From: DASUAO01 sp046484625
GTDB taxonomy: Bacteria; Actinomycetota; Acidimicrobiia; IMCC26256; PALSA-555
NCBI GenBank assembly: GCA_046484625.1
Contig: JAWOIO010000130.1
Location: forward strand, 1 to 11,227
Length of the DNA: 11,227 nt
Direction of reading: 5' to 3'
This document shows, in pieces, positions 1 through 6,768 of this stretch (position 1 is the stretch's first letter; each line of letters opens with the position of its first letter). Below the pieces are notes generated by a model, which was not told the origin of the DNA, ran no database searches, and saw nothing but the letters and a program-made list of their open reading frames with translations. The position numbers and the translations under genes are program-made.

Positions 1-1336
1 TGACCGACTCCTCGTCGAGCGGGTCGAGGTTGAGCACCGTCTGGTCGTGGCGGCCGGGCTTCGGCTGCCAGCTGTCGAGCAGCTCGGGTCGGGTCGTGGC
101 GAACACGACGATCGGCTGGGACCGGAGTCCTTCCATGAGTCGCTCGAGCAGCTCGAGGACGATCTCGTCGGCCCATTGGAGGTCGGCGCACGTGAAGATC
201 ACGAGGTGCTCACGTGCCAGCGCCTTCAGGAGCTGCCCGACCGCGCGGAACGCGTCGTCGCGGGCACGGGTCGGGTCGACGTCGTGGAGCTCCTCCGCGT
301 GACCGACGAGGAACAGGAGGCCCCGGGTGTCGCGCTCCACTCCCGGGTCGTCGAGCGGACGGGAGGTGAGCGTGGCGATCTTCGCCGTGATCGCGGTGCG
401 AGCCTCCTCGACTGATGCTTCGGAGTCGAAGGCGCACGCGTCGCGGATCATCTCCGCGATCGGCCACGCTGCGTCCTCGCCGTAGGGAACGCAGTGGGAT
501 CGCACTACGAACGCGTCTCGTTCGGCCTGGGACTCGCGGACGAGCTCACCGACGAGGCGGCTCTTCCCGACCCCGGCGTCGGCGGTCACCAGCACGAGGT
601 GGGCGCGGGACCGCTGCGAGGCCCCGTCGATGATCCCGCGCAGCATCGCGAGCTCGGCGTCGCGGCCCACGATCGGCGTGCGCTCGCGCTTGCGGCGTCC
701 GGGGGGCATGAGAGTCGCAAGCGCCCGCCAGGCTGCGACCGGCTCGTCGCGGCCCTTGACCGCGAGTGACCCGAGGTCCTCGTAGCTGATCGCGTCGAGG
801 GTCGCAGCCTGGGTGAGCGGCCCGACGAGCACGTGGCCCGGCGCCGCGGCGGACTGGAGTCGGCTCGCGACGTTCACGGCGTCGCCCATCGCAGTCGGGT
901 CACCGCCGCCGCGGAGCGCGCCGACGACGACCTCGCCCGTGTTCACGCCGACGCGCATCTCGACCTGGGCGCCCAGGCGGTCGCCGAGGGTGGCGAGCGT
1001 TCGCTGCATCTGGAGCGCGCAGCGCACCGCCCGCTCCGCGTCGTCCTCGTGGGTGACCGGCGCCCCGAAGATCGCGATGAGCTCGTCACCCACGATCTTG
1101 TCCACCCGACCGCCGTAGGCGGTGACGTCGACGGCCAGCGCCTCGAAGCAGGTGTCGACGATGCGCTTGACGTGCTCGGGGTCGGCGTCCTGGGACATCG
1201 ACGTGAACCCGACGAGGTCGGCGAAGACGAGGGTGGCGATTCGGCGTTCGTCGGGGCGGTTGACGAGGGCGTGGCCGCAGGTGGGGCAGAAGCGGGCCTC
1301 GACCGGTGCCCTCGTGCCGCAGGCGGGGCAGTTCAC
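1..1336 (-). CDS. Zinc-ribbon / class III adenylate cyclase / AAA ATPase regulator (3' end beyond window)
   Basis: The frame is open from a GTG at 1336 to the window edge, giving 445 residues of a longer protein. Residues 3-21 form a double zinc ribbon (CPACG and CPTCG, Cys 3/6/17/20). Residues about 33-165 are a class III nucleotidyl cyclase: metal-binding Asp40 in VFADLVGFTSM and Asp84 in KIVGDE, ATP-selecting Lys80 and Asp152 in GDAVN, and transition-state Asn155 and Arg159 in NVASR. All are present, so an active adenylate cyclase making cAMP is likely. An AAA/STAND-like ATPase follows, with Walker A GVGKS near residue 255 and a Walker B-like segment (LVIFTCADLQWADE) near residue 380. In this family, C-terminal repeats usually follow and sense a ligand or partner; that part is missing here. 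It is probably a cytosolic signalling protein, because no membrane segment is visible. The gene is divergent from the PCD-like gene. Its GTG start sits six bases after a TAGGCT hexamer, which supports a leaderless start. Family assignment is firm; the signal sensed is unknown. Confidence 0.9.
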   Translation of the reverse strand, partial: MNCPACGTRAPVEARFCPTCGHALVNRPDERRIATLVFADLVGFTSMSQDADPEHVKRIVDTCFEALAVDVTAYGGRVDKIVGDELIAIFGAPVTHEDDAERAVRCALQMQRTLATLGDRLGAQVEMRVGVNTGEVVVGALRGGGDPTAMGDAVNVASRLQSAAAPGHVLVGPLTQAATLDAISYEDLGSLAVKGRDEPVAAWRALATLMPPGRRKRERTPIVGRDAELAMLRGIIDGASQRSRAHLVLVTADAGVGKSRLVGELVRESQAERDAFVVRSHCVPYGEDAAWPIAEMIRDACAFDSEASVEEARTAITAKIATLTSRPLDDPGVERDTRGLLFLVGHAEELHDVDPTRARDDAFRAVGQLLKALAREHLVIFTCADLQWADEIVLELLERLMEGLRSQPIVVFATTRPELLDSWQPKPGRHDQTVLNLDPLDEESV

Positions 1337-1342
1337 GGGGTC

Positions 1343-1348
1343 AGCCTA
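1343..1348 (-). promoter_or_regulatory. Putative -10 element (TAGGCT), leaderless promoter of cyclase gene
   Basis: On the minus strand the hexamer TAGGCT fits TANNNT and is followed by six bases and then the GTG start at 1336. This is the spacing expected for leaderless transcripts in actinobacteria. No clear -35 is visible. The 87-base divergent gap (1337-1423) must also carry the promoter of the PCD-like gene. Confidence 0.5.
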
Positions 1349-1423
1349 CGGTTTCGCCGGAGGACCCGATGCGGAGATCTCGGCCGGTTTGGTTCCGGGC
1401 GTCCGCGGGCCGAGAATGGGGTG

Positions 1424-1720
1424 ATGCCGAAGATGCAGCGACTCGACGACGACCAGATCTCCGCTGGACTCGAGGCACTCTCGGGCTGGGACCGGGAGGG
1501 CGACGAGATCGTCCGGGTCTTCGAGCTCGAGACCTTCCCGGCAGCGATCGCGTTCGTCGATCGCGTCGCGGTCCTCGCGGAGGAGGCGGATCACCATCCC
1601 GACCTCGACATCCGGTACCGCCGGGTGCGAGTCGCGCTCACCACCCATGACGCCGGCGGGCTCAGCCAGCTCGACCTCGACCTGGCCGGCCGGATCCAGC
1701 AGTCAGCCGCAGCCGGGTGA
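1424..1720 (+). CDS. Pterin-4a-carbinolamine dehydratase-like protein (COG2154)
   Basis: A complete 98-residue protein, the usual length of the PCD/DCoH family, which dehydrates 4a-hydroxytetrahydropterins so the pterin can be reused. The whole family active-site pattern is present: Glu53-x3-His57-His58-Pro59, Tyr65 after five residues, His75 nine residues later, and Asp84 eight residues after that. It is therefore expected to be catalytically competent and cytosolic. The ATG at 1424 was chosen because it puts the family N-terminus in register; GTG 1421 and ATG 1433 are alternatives. GAGAAT, six bases before the ATG, is a poor -10 match lacking the first T. No aromatic amino-acid hydroxylase is seen in the window. 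The molybdopterin genes just downstream suggest a role in pterin or Moco metabolism, as comparative genomics has proposed for some COG2154 proteins. The family call is strong; the pathway is inferred. Confidence 0.9.
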   Translation: MPKMQRLDDDQISAGLEALSGWDREGDEIVRVFELETFPAAIAFVDRVAVLAEEADHHPDLDIRYRRVRVALTTHDAGGLSQLDLDLAGRIQQSAAAG

Positions 1721-1724
1721 GACC

Positions 1725-2150
1725 GTGTTGACCGCGATCGTCGCCGTCGCGCTGTTCGCGCTGATCGTCGCGCTGATCGTCGCGGTCGCGCGCGATGCCG
1801 GTCCCGGTCCCGCCGACGTCGCCGTGGCCTACGAGGAAGCCTGGGACCGGCTCGACTTCGACGCGCTCTGGACCCTGTCGGGCGCCGAGCTGCGCGACGG
1901 CATGGGCCGGCGCGAGTACGCGGTCGCGAAGCGGTCGGCGTACGCGGCGCGACCCGAGCTCGGGGGGCTCGCGTCGGCGGTCGTCGTCGACGGCGTCGAC
2001 GCGACCGGGGACGCCGCGGTCGTCCGTACCCGGCTCGTCCTCGCGGACGGCGACGACACGCGCAACGAGCTGCAGCTCGCTCGCCGGTCCGAGCGATGGG
2101 TGGTCGTCGGCTACCGCATGCTCGGCAGTGCCGAGTCACCGTTGCGCTGA
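1725..2150 (+). CDS. Small membrane-anchored protein, unknown function (possible NTF2-like fold)
   Basis: I do not recognise a specific family. The 141-residue product starts with one hydrophobic helix (LTAIVAVALFALIVALIVAV, residues about 2-21) and then a soluble domain of about 115 residues, so it looks like a single-pass or signal-anchored protein with an outward-facing domain. The segment AYEEAWDRLDFDALWTL and a C-terminal strand pattern ending in RWVVVGYRM recall small NTF2-like/DUF4878-type folds; this is a resemblance, not an identification. The start is GTG 1725, five bases after the PCD-like stop. GGTGAG at 1716-1721, overlapping that stop, can serve as ribosome binding site, but its spacing fits TTG 1728 better than GTG 1725. 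Cotranscription with the PCD-like gene is likely. No catalytic motif is visible. Confidence 0.75.
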   Translation: MLTAIVAVALFALIVALIVAVARDAGPGPADVAVAYEEAWDRLDFDALWTLSGAELRDGMGRREYAVAKRSAYAARPELGGLASAVVVDGVDATGDAAVVRTRLVLADGDDTRNELQLARRSERWVVVGYRMLGSAESPLR

Positions 2151-2153
2151 GCA

Positions 2154-2168
2154 CGGGGCGTCGCCCTG
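2154..2168 (+). terminator. Weak hairpin after the membrane-protein gene
   Basis: Four bases after the stop at 2150, CGGGGC-GTC-GCCCTG can pair as a six-base stem with one G-U and a three-base loop. No T-run follows, so it is at best a weak or factor-assisted terminator. Such short GC hairpins are common by chance at this base composition. Confidence 0.2.
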
Positions 2169-2241
2169 GAGCGCGGCGTCATCCCGACCCTCACCTGGGC
2201 CACCCGTCGTCGCATCATCTGGGTGTCCACGGGCGGGGCGG

Positions 2242-2247
2242 TACCTT
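2242..2247 (+). promoter_or_regulatory. Putative -10 element (TACCTT), leaderless promoter of the mobA-like gene
   Basis: TACCTT fits TANNNT and lies exactly six bases before the ATG at 2254, the same spacing as in front of the cyclase gene. No purine-rich ribosome binding site is seen between them. No convincing -35 is visible. The 103-base gap 2151-2253 holds otherwise only the weak hairpin at its start. Confidence 0.5.
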
Positions 2248-2253
2248 CTCGGG

Positions 2254-2832
2254 ATGCCCACCGCGGCCCTGCTGCTCACCGGCGGCGCGAGTCGCCGCCT
2301 CGGGACGGACAAGGCGCGCCTGGTCGTCGACGGCGAGCGGCTCGTCGACCGACTCGCTCGACTGCTGCTCGCGGAATGTGCGCCGGTGCTCGAGGTCGGG
2401 CCCGGCTACGGGAGCCTGCCGGCAGTCCGGGAGGAGCCGCCCGGGGCCGGTCCGCTCGCCGCGGTCGCGGCCGGCGTCGCGGGACTGACGGGAGCCGGTC
2501 ATTCCGGCCCCGCGATCGTGATGGCGGTCGACCTCCCCGGCGTGACCGCCGAGCTCGTCGCCTGGCTCAGGGCCCACCCGACGTCCGACTCGCTCGTACC
2601 GGTTGTCGACGATGTCGCCCAGGTCCTGTGCGCCCGCTACTCCACCGACGCGCTCACGCGCGCGTCGGGCCTGGTGCAGGCGGGGAAGCGCTCGATGCAC
2701 GCGCTCGTGGACGTCGTCACCGTGCACCGCGCGGGGATCGACGAGTGGGGGCCGGTGACCGTCGAGGCCGCGTTCGCCGACGTCGACTCCCGTGCCGATG
2801 CGACTGCGGCCGGCATCGACCTGCCCCGGTAG
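2254..2832 (+). CDS. mobA: MobA-like molybdenum cofactor nucleotidyltransferase
   Basis: A 192-residue protein of the MobA/MocA family, which attaches GMP (MobA) or CMP (MocA) to molybdopterin so that bis-MGD or MCD enzymes can mature. The N-terminal nucleotide loop is clear: LLTGGASRRLGTDKA at residues 7-21, with Lys20 in the usual position. GPLAAVAAG at 66-74 and AVDLP at 91-95 (Asp93, metal binding) follow. The usual Cys before that Asp is Val here. The C-terminus AFADVDSRADATAAG resembles the family FxNVNTPEDL segment. The length is near that of the family. The start is ATG 2254, just after a -10-like TACCTT. FdhD begins 11 bases after the stop and an FdhF-like enzyme follows, so GMP transfer for a bis-MGD enzyme is the likely job. 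Telling MobA from MocA by eye is not certain. Confidence 0.82.
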   Translation: MPTAALLLTGGASRRLGTDKARLVVDGERLVDRLARLLLAECAPVLEVGPGYGSLPAVREEPPGAGPLAAVAAGVAGLTGAGHSGPAIVMAVDLPGVTAELVAWLRAHPTSDSLVPVVDDVAQVLCARYSTDALTRASGLVQAGKRSMHALVDVVTVHRAGIDEWGPVTVEAAFADVDSRADATAAGIDLPR

Positions 2833-2835
2833 CCT
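2830..2835 (+). promoter_or_regulatory. Putative -10 element (TAGCCT) of fdhD overlapping the mobA stop codon
   Basis: The TAG stop codon of the mobA-like gene is also the first half of TAGCCT, a TANNNT hexamer eight bases before the GTG start of fdhD at 2844. It could give fdhD its own leaderless transcript in addition to read-through from upstream. The double use may be chance, since a TAG stop supplies two of the three required bases. Confidence 0.35.
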
Positions 2836-2843
2836 GACGGTTC

Positions 2844-3719
2844 GTGCTGCAGCGCTCGAAGGACGAGACCCCGGTCGCCGGTGCCACCCGACCGGCGCGT
2901 CGGGCCGTCACGACCGTGCGGGTCGCCGCTCTCGACGGGAGCGGGGTACGCGAACGGCCCGATCGGGTCGTCACCGAGGAGCCGATGGAGATCCGGCTCC
3001 AGGGGCCCGGGCAGCACCCGGAGCCCCTCGCCGTCACCATGCGCACACCCGGGCACGACTTCGAGCTCGCGGTGGGCTTCTGCACCACCGAGGGGGTGCT
3101 CCCGGGCCTGGACGTTCTCGAGGAGGTCGCGTACTGCGTGGGCGACGAGGGCGAGCAGCACTACAACGTCGTGACGCTGCGGCTGCGCCGGCGCGTGGAC
3201 CTCGGCCCGGCCCGTCGCTTCGTCGCCAGCGCGAGCTGCGGGATCTGCGGCAAGACGGCGCTCGACGACGTGATGGTCGCGACGCCGCCGGTCGGCGACG
3301 GCCCGCCGATCCCTCGATCGGTGCTCGCGAGCCTCCCCGACACCCTGCGGGCGTCCCAGCACATGTTCGACGAGACGGGCGGGGTGCACGCGGCCGCGCT
3401 CTTCGATGCGAGCGGAACCCTGCACGTGCTCCGAGAGGACGTGGGCCGGCACAACGCGGTCGACAAGGTGATCGGCCACGAAGTCCTCGCCGGCCGGCTC
3501 CCACTCGCGGACCGGGTGCTGCTCGTCTCGGGGCGGGTCAGCTTCGAGATCGTCCAGAAGGCCGCGGTCGCCGGCATCCCTGTGCTCTGCGCAGTGTCGG
3601 CGCCGTCGAGCCTCGCCATTGGCGCGGCACGACGCCTGAACCAGACGCTCGTGGGCTTCCTGCGCGACGACCGGCTCAACGTCTACACGGGCGTCGAGCG
3701 CGTCGACGCCGACGCGTAG
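2844..3719 (+). CDS. fdhD: Formate dehydrogenase accessory sulfurtransferase FdhD
   Basis: A 291-residue FdhD. In E. coli this protein relays sulfur from the cysteine desulfurase IscS to the molybdenum cofactor, providing the Mo=S ligand without which formate dehydrogenase is inactive. The signature Cys pair is Cys132-Gly-Ile-Cys135 in ASCGICGKTAL. The family block RED-VGRHNAVDKVIGH begins at residue 197, and the C-terminal SGRVSFEIVQKA and IPVLCAVSAPSSLAI segments are intact. The first about 25 residues are polar and probably disordered. GTG 2844 is the only reasonable start close to the conserved region. The gene lies 11 bases after the mobA-like gene and 20 bases before the oxidoreductase that is presumably its client. 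The assignment is very secure. Confidence 0.96.
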   Translation: MLQRSKDETPVAGATRPARRAVTTVRVAALDGSGVRERPDRVVTEEPMEIRLQGPGQHPEPLAVTMRTPGHDFELAVGFCTTEGVLPGLDVLEEVAYCVGDEGEQHYNVVTLRLRRRVDLGPARRFVASASCGICGKTALDDVMVATPPVGDGPPIPRSVLASLPDTLRASQHMFDETGGVHAAALFDASGTLHVLREDVGRHNAVDKVIGHEVLAGRLPLADRVLLVSGRVSFEIVQKAAVAGIPVLCAVSAPSSLAIGAARRLNQTLVGFLRDDRLNVYTGVERVDADA

Positions 3720-3739
3720 ACCGGTGCGTCGGTAACCGG

Positions 3740-6013
3740 ATGGCTTGGCCCGGCTCGGCGCGCGTGAAGTCGCCCCGGCGGACGCGGCGTTCGCTGTGGG
3801 TCGGGTGGAAGCCCTACGGCATCGGGGAGACCCGACCCAACGCGTACAAGGAGATCTTGCGGACCGTCTGGCAGAACCGCCGGAACCTGCCGTACGCGTG
3901 GCGGATCCTGCGCAAGGGCGTGTGCGACGGCTGCGCACTCGGGGTCGCCGGCTTCCACGACTGGACGCTCAGTGGCGTGCACCTGTGCACCACCCGACTC
4001 GCGCTCCTGCGCGTCAACACGATGCGGGCACTCGACCCGAGCCGACTCGCCGACGTCGATGCCCTGCGATCACTCACCAGCGCGCAGCTCCGCGACCTCG
4101 GTCGCCTCCCGTACCCGATGGTGCGGCGCTCGGGCGATGCCGGGTTCACCCGCGTGGGCTGGGACGGGGCGCTCGACGTCGTCGCCGACGCGATCCGGGC
4201 AACGACCCCCGACCGGCTCGGTCTGTACCTGACGGCACGGGGGCTCACGAACGAGACGTACTACACGGCCCAGAAGACGATGCGGTTTCTCGGTACGAAC
4301 AACATCGACAACGCGGCGCGCGTCTGCCACGCGCCCTCCACGGTCGTGCTGAAGGACGCGCTGGGCGTCGGCGCGACGACGTGCTCGTACACGGACGTGA
4401 TCGAGAGCGACCTCGTCGTCCTGTTCGGCTCCAACGTCGCCAACGCGCAGCCCGTGTTCATGAAGTACCTGTACCTCGCTCGGAAGCGCGGCGCCCAGGT
4501 CGTCGTCGTGAACCCCCTCCGCGAGCCCGGCCTCGACAAGTACTGGGTGCCGAGCAACGTGGAGAGCGCACTGTTCGGGACCCGTATGGCCGACGAGTTC
4601 GTCCCGGTGCACACCGGTGGGGATGTCGCGTTCCTCACGGGTGTGCTGAAGGTGATGATCGAGGAGGGTCTCGTCGACGACGCGTTCGTCGCCGACCACA
4701 CCTCGGGGTTCGACGCGTTGTGCGCGGAGGTCGACAGACGGTCGTTCTCGGAGCTCGAGGCAGCGTCGGGGATCGCGCGCGGGCAGATGGAAGGTTTCGC
4801 CCGTCGCTATGCCGCGGCCGAGTCGGCCGTCCTGGTGTGGTCGATGGGCATCACCCAGCACGCCCACGGCACCGACAACGTGGCGGCGATCGTCAACCTC
4901 GCGTTGGTGCGAGGCAATGTCGGGCGCCGGGGGGCAGGGCTCATGCCGATCCGCGGCCACTCCGGGGTGCAGGGCGGCGCCGAGATGGGTGCGTACGCCA
5001 CGGCGTTCCCGGGTGGCGGCGGTATCGACGACGAGAGCGCAGCGCGGCTGTCGGACGCATACGGGTTCCCCGTCGGGGGTTCGCCGGGTCTGCGGGCCGA
5101 GGAGATGCTGGCCGCAGCCGGTCGGGGCGAGCTCGACGTGCTGTGGTCGAGCGGGGGCAACTTCCTCGAGGTGATGCCCGATCCAGCCGGTGTGGAGACG
5201 GCGATGCGGCGCGTGCCGCTTCGGATCCACCAGGACATCGTGCTCTCGGGCCAGATGCTCGTCGATCCCGCCGACGGGGGGGCGGTGGTGCTGCTTCCCG
5301 CCGCGACCCGCTACGAGCAGTCGGGTGGCGGCACCGAGACGACGACGGAACGCCGGGTCGCGTTCGGGCCCGAGGTGCGCGGACCGCGGATCGGCGAGGC
5401 GCGCAGCGAGTGGGAGATCTTCGGTGATGTCGCCCGGCGGGTGGACCCGGAACGGGCGCACCTCGCCACGTTCGCGTCCGGCGAGGAGATCCGGGCCGAG
5501 ATCGCCCGTGTCGTACCCACCTACGCCGGCGTCGAGCACCTCACCAAGATCGGGGACTCGGTCCAGTGGGGTGGGACACGACTCTGCGATGGCGGCGTGT
5601 TCCCCACCCCCGACGGGCGGGCGCGCTTCACCGCGGTCGCTCCCCGCGACGACGGCGCTCCCGGCGATGGTCGCCTCCGGCTGTCCACCCGGCGCGGCCG
5701 GCAGTTCAACACGATGGTGTTCGCCGAGCGCGACCCGATCACGGGAGCATCGCGCGACGCCGTGTTCCTGGCCGACGCCGACGCGGCCCGACTCGGCCTG
5801 GCCGACGGCGATGCGGTGATCGTGCAGTCCGATCACGGCGAGATGGCGGGGCACGTCCACCTTGCGGTGATCGCCCCGGGCAACGCCCAGGTCCTGTTCC
5901 CGGAGGGGAACGTCCTCCTCCCTGGCGGCCGTACGGAGCAGGCATCGGGCATCCCCGACTACACGACCGCGGTGACGGTCAGGGCCGCGGCGTCTGGGAG
6001 ACTGCGCACCTGA
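3740..6013 (+). CDS. FdhF/YdeP-like molybdopterin oxidoreductase (formate dehydrogenase alpha-type)
   Basis: A 757-residue DMSO-reductase-superfamily enzyme, expected to bind bis-MGD. Residues 62-83 carry Cys62-x2-Cys65-x17-Cys83 (GVCDGCALG, then HLCTTR). I see no fourth Cys nearby, so this is not the classical four-Cys [4Fe-4S] motif of FDH; YdeP-type relatives have a similar three-Cys arrangement. ARVCHAPS puts Cys196-His197 where E. coli FdhF has its selenocysteine and catalytic His, so a Cys-Mo ligand is likely. Typical blocks follow: VVLFGSNVANAQPVF, VVVVNPLRE, WSMGITQHAHGTDN, GAGLMPIRGHSGVQG, and a C-terminal MopB-binding barrel with FNTMVF and ADGDAVIV. No Tat or Sec signal is clear despite the basic N-terminus (RVKSPRRTRRSLW), so a cytosolic location is likely. 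ATG 3740 is chosen because upstream extension would overlap fdhD; it has no clear ribosome binding site. FdhD next door supports formate-type chemistry, but the substrate is not proven. Confidence 0.9.
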   Translation: MAWPGSARVKSPRRTRRSLWVGWKPYGIGETRPNAYKEILRTVWQNRRNLPYAWRILRKGVCDGCALGVAGFHDWTLSGVHLCTTRLALLRVNTMRALDPSRLADVDALRSLTSAQLRDLGRLPYPMVRRSGDAGFTRVGWDGALDVVADAIRATTPDRLGLYLTARGLTNETYYTAQKTMRFLGTNNIDNAARVCHAPSTVVLKDALGVGATTCSYTDVIESDLVVLFGSNVANAQPVFMKYLYLARKRGAQVVVVNPLREPGLDKYWVPSNVESALFGTRMADEFVPVHTGGDVAFLTGVLKVMIEEGLVDDAFVADHTSGFDALCAEVDRRSFSELEAASGIARGQMEGFARRYAAAESAVLVWSMGITQHAHGTDNVAAIVNLALVRGNVGRRGAGLMPIRGHSGVQGGAEMGAYATAFPGGGGIDDESAARLSDAYGFPVGGSPGLRAEEMLAAAGRGELDVLWSSGGNFLEVMPDPAGVETAMRRVPLRIHQDIVLSGQMLVDPADGGAVVLLPAATRYEQSGGGTETTTERRVAFGPEVRGPRIGEARSEWEIFGDVARRVDPERAHLATFASGEEIRAEIARVVPTYAGVEHLTKIGDSVQWGGTRLCDGGVFPTPDGRARFTAVAPRDDGAPGDGRLRLSTRRGRQFNTMVFAERDPITGASRDAVFLADADAARLGLADGDAVIVQSDHGEMAGHVHLAVIAPGNAQVLFPEGNVLLPGGRTEQASGIPDYTTAVTVRAAASGRLRT
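5996..6000 (+). promoter_or_regulatory. Ribosome binding site (GGGAG) supporting a CTG start at 6010
   Basis: GGGAG lies nine bases before CTG 6010, inside the end of the oxidoreductase gene. No ATG, GTG or TTG in the phosphatase frame is suitably placed here, and the next in-frame GTG (6154) would delete conserved N-terminal residues. The site therefore favours CTG as the initiator. Confidence 0.55.
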
Positions 6014-6768
6014 GTCCCGACGATCTCCTCTCCCTGTTCGGCGCGGCCGCCGACGCCCAGGCTGGTGCGCTCGCGCCGCTGGGTGGCAGCGAGCGTCGCG
6101 GTCGCACGGCGGTCCCGGGGCAGTACGAGCTCGATCTGGCCGCGGACGCCGCGGTGCTCGCGGTGCTCGCGCCTTCCGGAGTCGCGGTGGTGAGCGAGGA
6201 GTCCGGGCGGACCGGACCGCCCGACGCTGCGATCACGGTCGTGCTCGACCCGGTCGACGGATCGACGAACTGCTCGCGTTCGATCCCGTACTGGGCGATC
6301 TCGCTGTGCGCGCTCGACGCCGAGGGGCCCCTGGTCGGCTTGGTCGCGAACCAGGCGACGGGGGAGCGGTTCACCGCCGTCCGCGGCCGCGGCGCCTTCC
6401 TCGACGGTCGGGCGATCGCAGCGTCGACCGCCGGTCGCATCGCCGACTCGATGCTCGCGGTCGGTGGGCTCCCCACCCGTCATCTCGGGTGGAAGCAGTT
6501 CCGGGCGATGGGGTCGTGCGCGCTCGCCCTGTGCGACGTCGCCGCCGGACGCTTCGACGGGTACTTCGGGCACCGGGTCGGCGAAGCACCCTGGGACTAC
6601 CTCGGCGGTCTGCTGATCTGCCGTGAGGCCGGCGCCGTGGTCGTGGACGCCCGGGATCGGGAGCTCGTCACCGCCGACCCCGATGCCCGAAGGGACCTGA
6701 TCGCCGCGGGTACGCCGGAGCTGCTCGCGGAGCTACGGGCCGAGCTGCGTGAGGGGCTCCCGGGATGA
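6010..6768 (+). CDS. Inositol-monophosphatase-family phosphatase 1 (CTG start)
   Basis: A 252-residue member of the Mg-dependent, Li-sensitive phosphatase superfamily (IMPase, CysQ and FBPase relatives). Metal-site motifs are in order: Glu63-Glu64 in VVSEESG, Asp80-Pro-Val-Asp83-Gly-Ser-Thr in VVLDPVDGSTN, and Trp195-Asp196 in APWDYLGGLLICREAGA. The N-terminal QYELDLAADAA replaces the usual D-x-VT-xx-D block. The catalytic Asp and Glu residues are present, so activity is expected. The substrate is unknown: inositol phosphate, histidinol phosphate, PAP or a sugar bisphosphate are all possible. The proposed start is CTG 6010, whose last three bases are the TGA of the oxidoreductase gene (CTGA overlap), with GGGAG nine bases upstream. 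The 3' end overlaps the next gene as ATGA. Translation is probably coupled across all three genes. It is clearly diverged from its neighbour, so this is an old paralogy or independent recruitment, not a recent duplication. Confidence 0.85.
   Translation: MSPDDLLSLFGAAADAQAGALAPLGGSERRGRTAVPGQYELDLAADAAVLAVLAPSGVAVVSEESGRTGPPDAAITVVLDPVDGSTNCSRSIPYWAISLCALDAEGPLVGLVANQATGERFTAVRGRGAFLDGRAIAASTAGRIADSMLAVGGLPTRHLGWKQFRAMGSCALALCDVAAGRFDGYFGHRVGEAPWDYLGGLLICREAGAVVVDARDRELVTADPDARRDLIAAGTPELLAELRAELREGLPG
6751..6756 (+). promoter_or_regulatory. Ribosome binding site (GAGGGG) of second phosphatase gene
   Basis: GAGGGG ends eight bases before ATG 6765. With the ATGA stop-start overlap it fixes the start of the downstream gene and suggests coupled translation. 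Confidence 0.6.

Noticed and set aside
2792..3739. Upstream extension of the oxidoreductase frame through all of fdhD
   Set aside because: The extension is Arg/Ala/Gly-rich and unlike any family, and it would overlap the certain fdhD gene. ATG 3740 is a sound start.
2637..3938. 433-codon open frame on the minus strand across fdhD
   Set aside because: It lies antisense to the strongly conserved fdhD, mobA-like and oxidoreductase coding sequence, and its translation is compositionally abnormal.
4070..5860. 596-codon open frame on the minus strand, opposite the oxidoreductase gene
   Set aside because: It mirrors the codon structure of the plus-strand gene at very high GC, has a low-complexity Arg/His/Gly-rich composition and no family motif. 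It is a shadow of the real gene.
6151..6170. Short tandem repeat (GCGGTGCTC twice)
   Set aside because: It encodes AVLAVLA in a helix of the first phosphatase and is explained by codon bias. It is too short to count as a repeat element.
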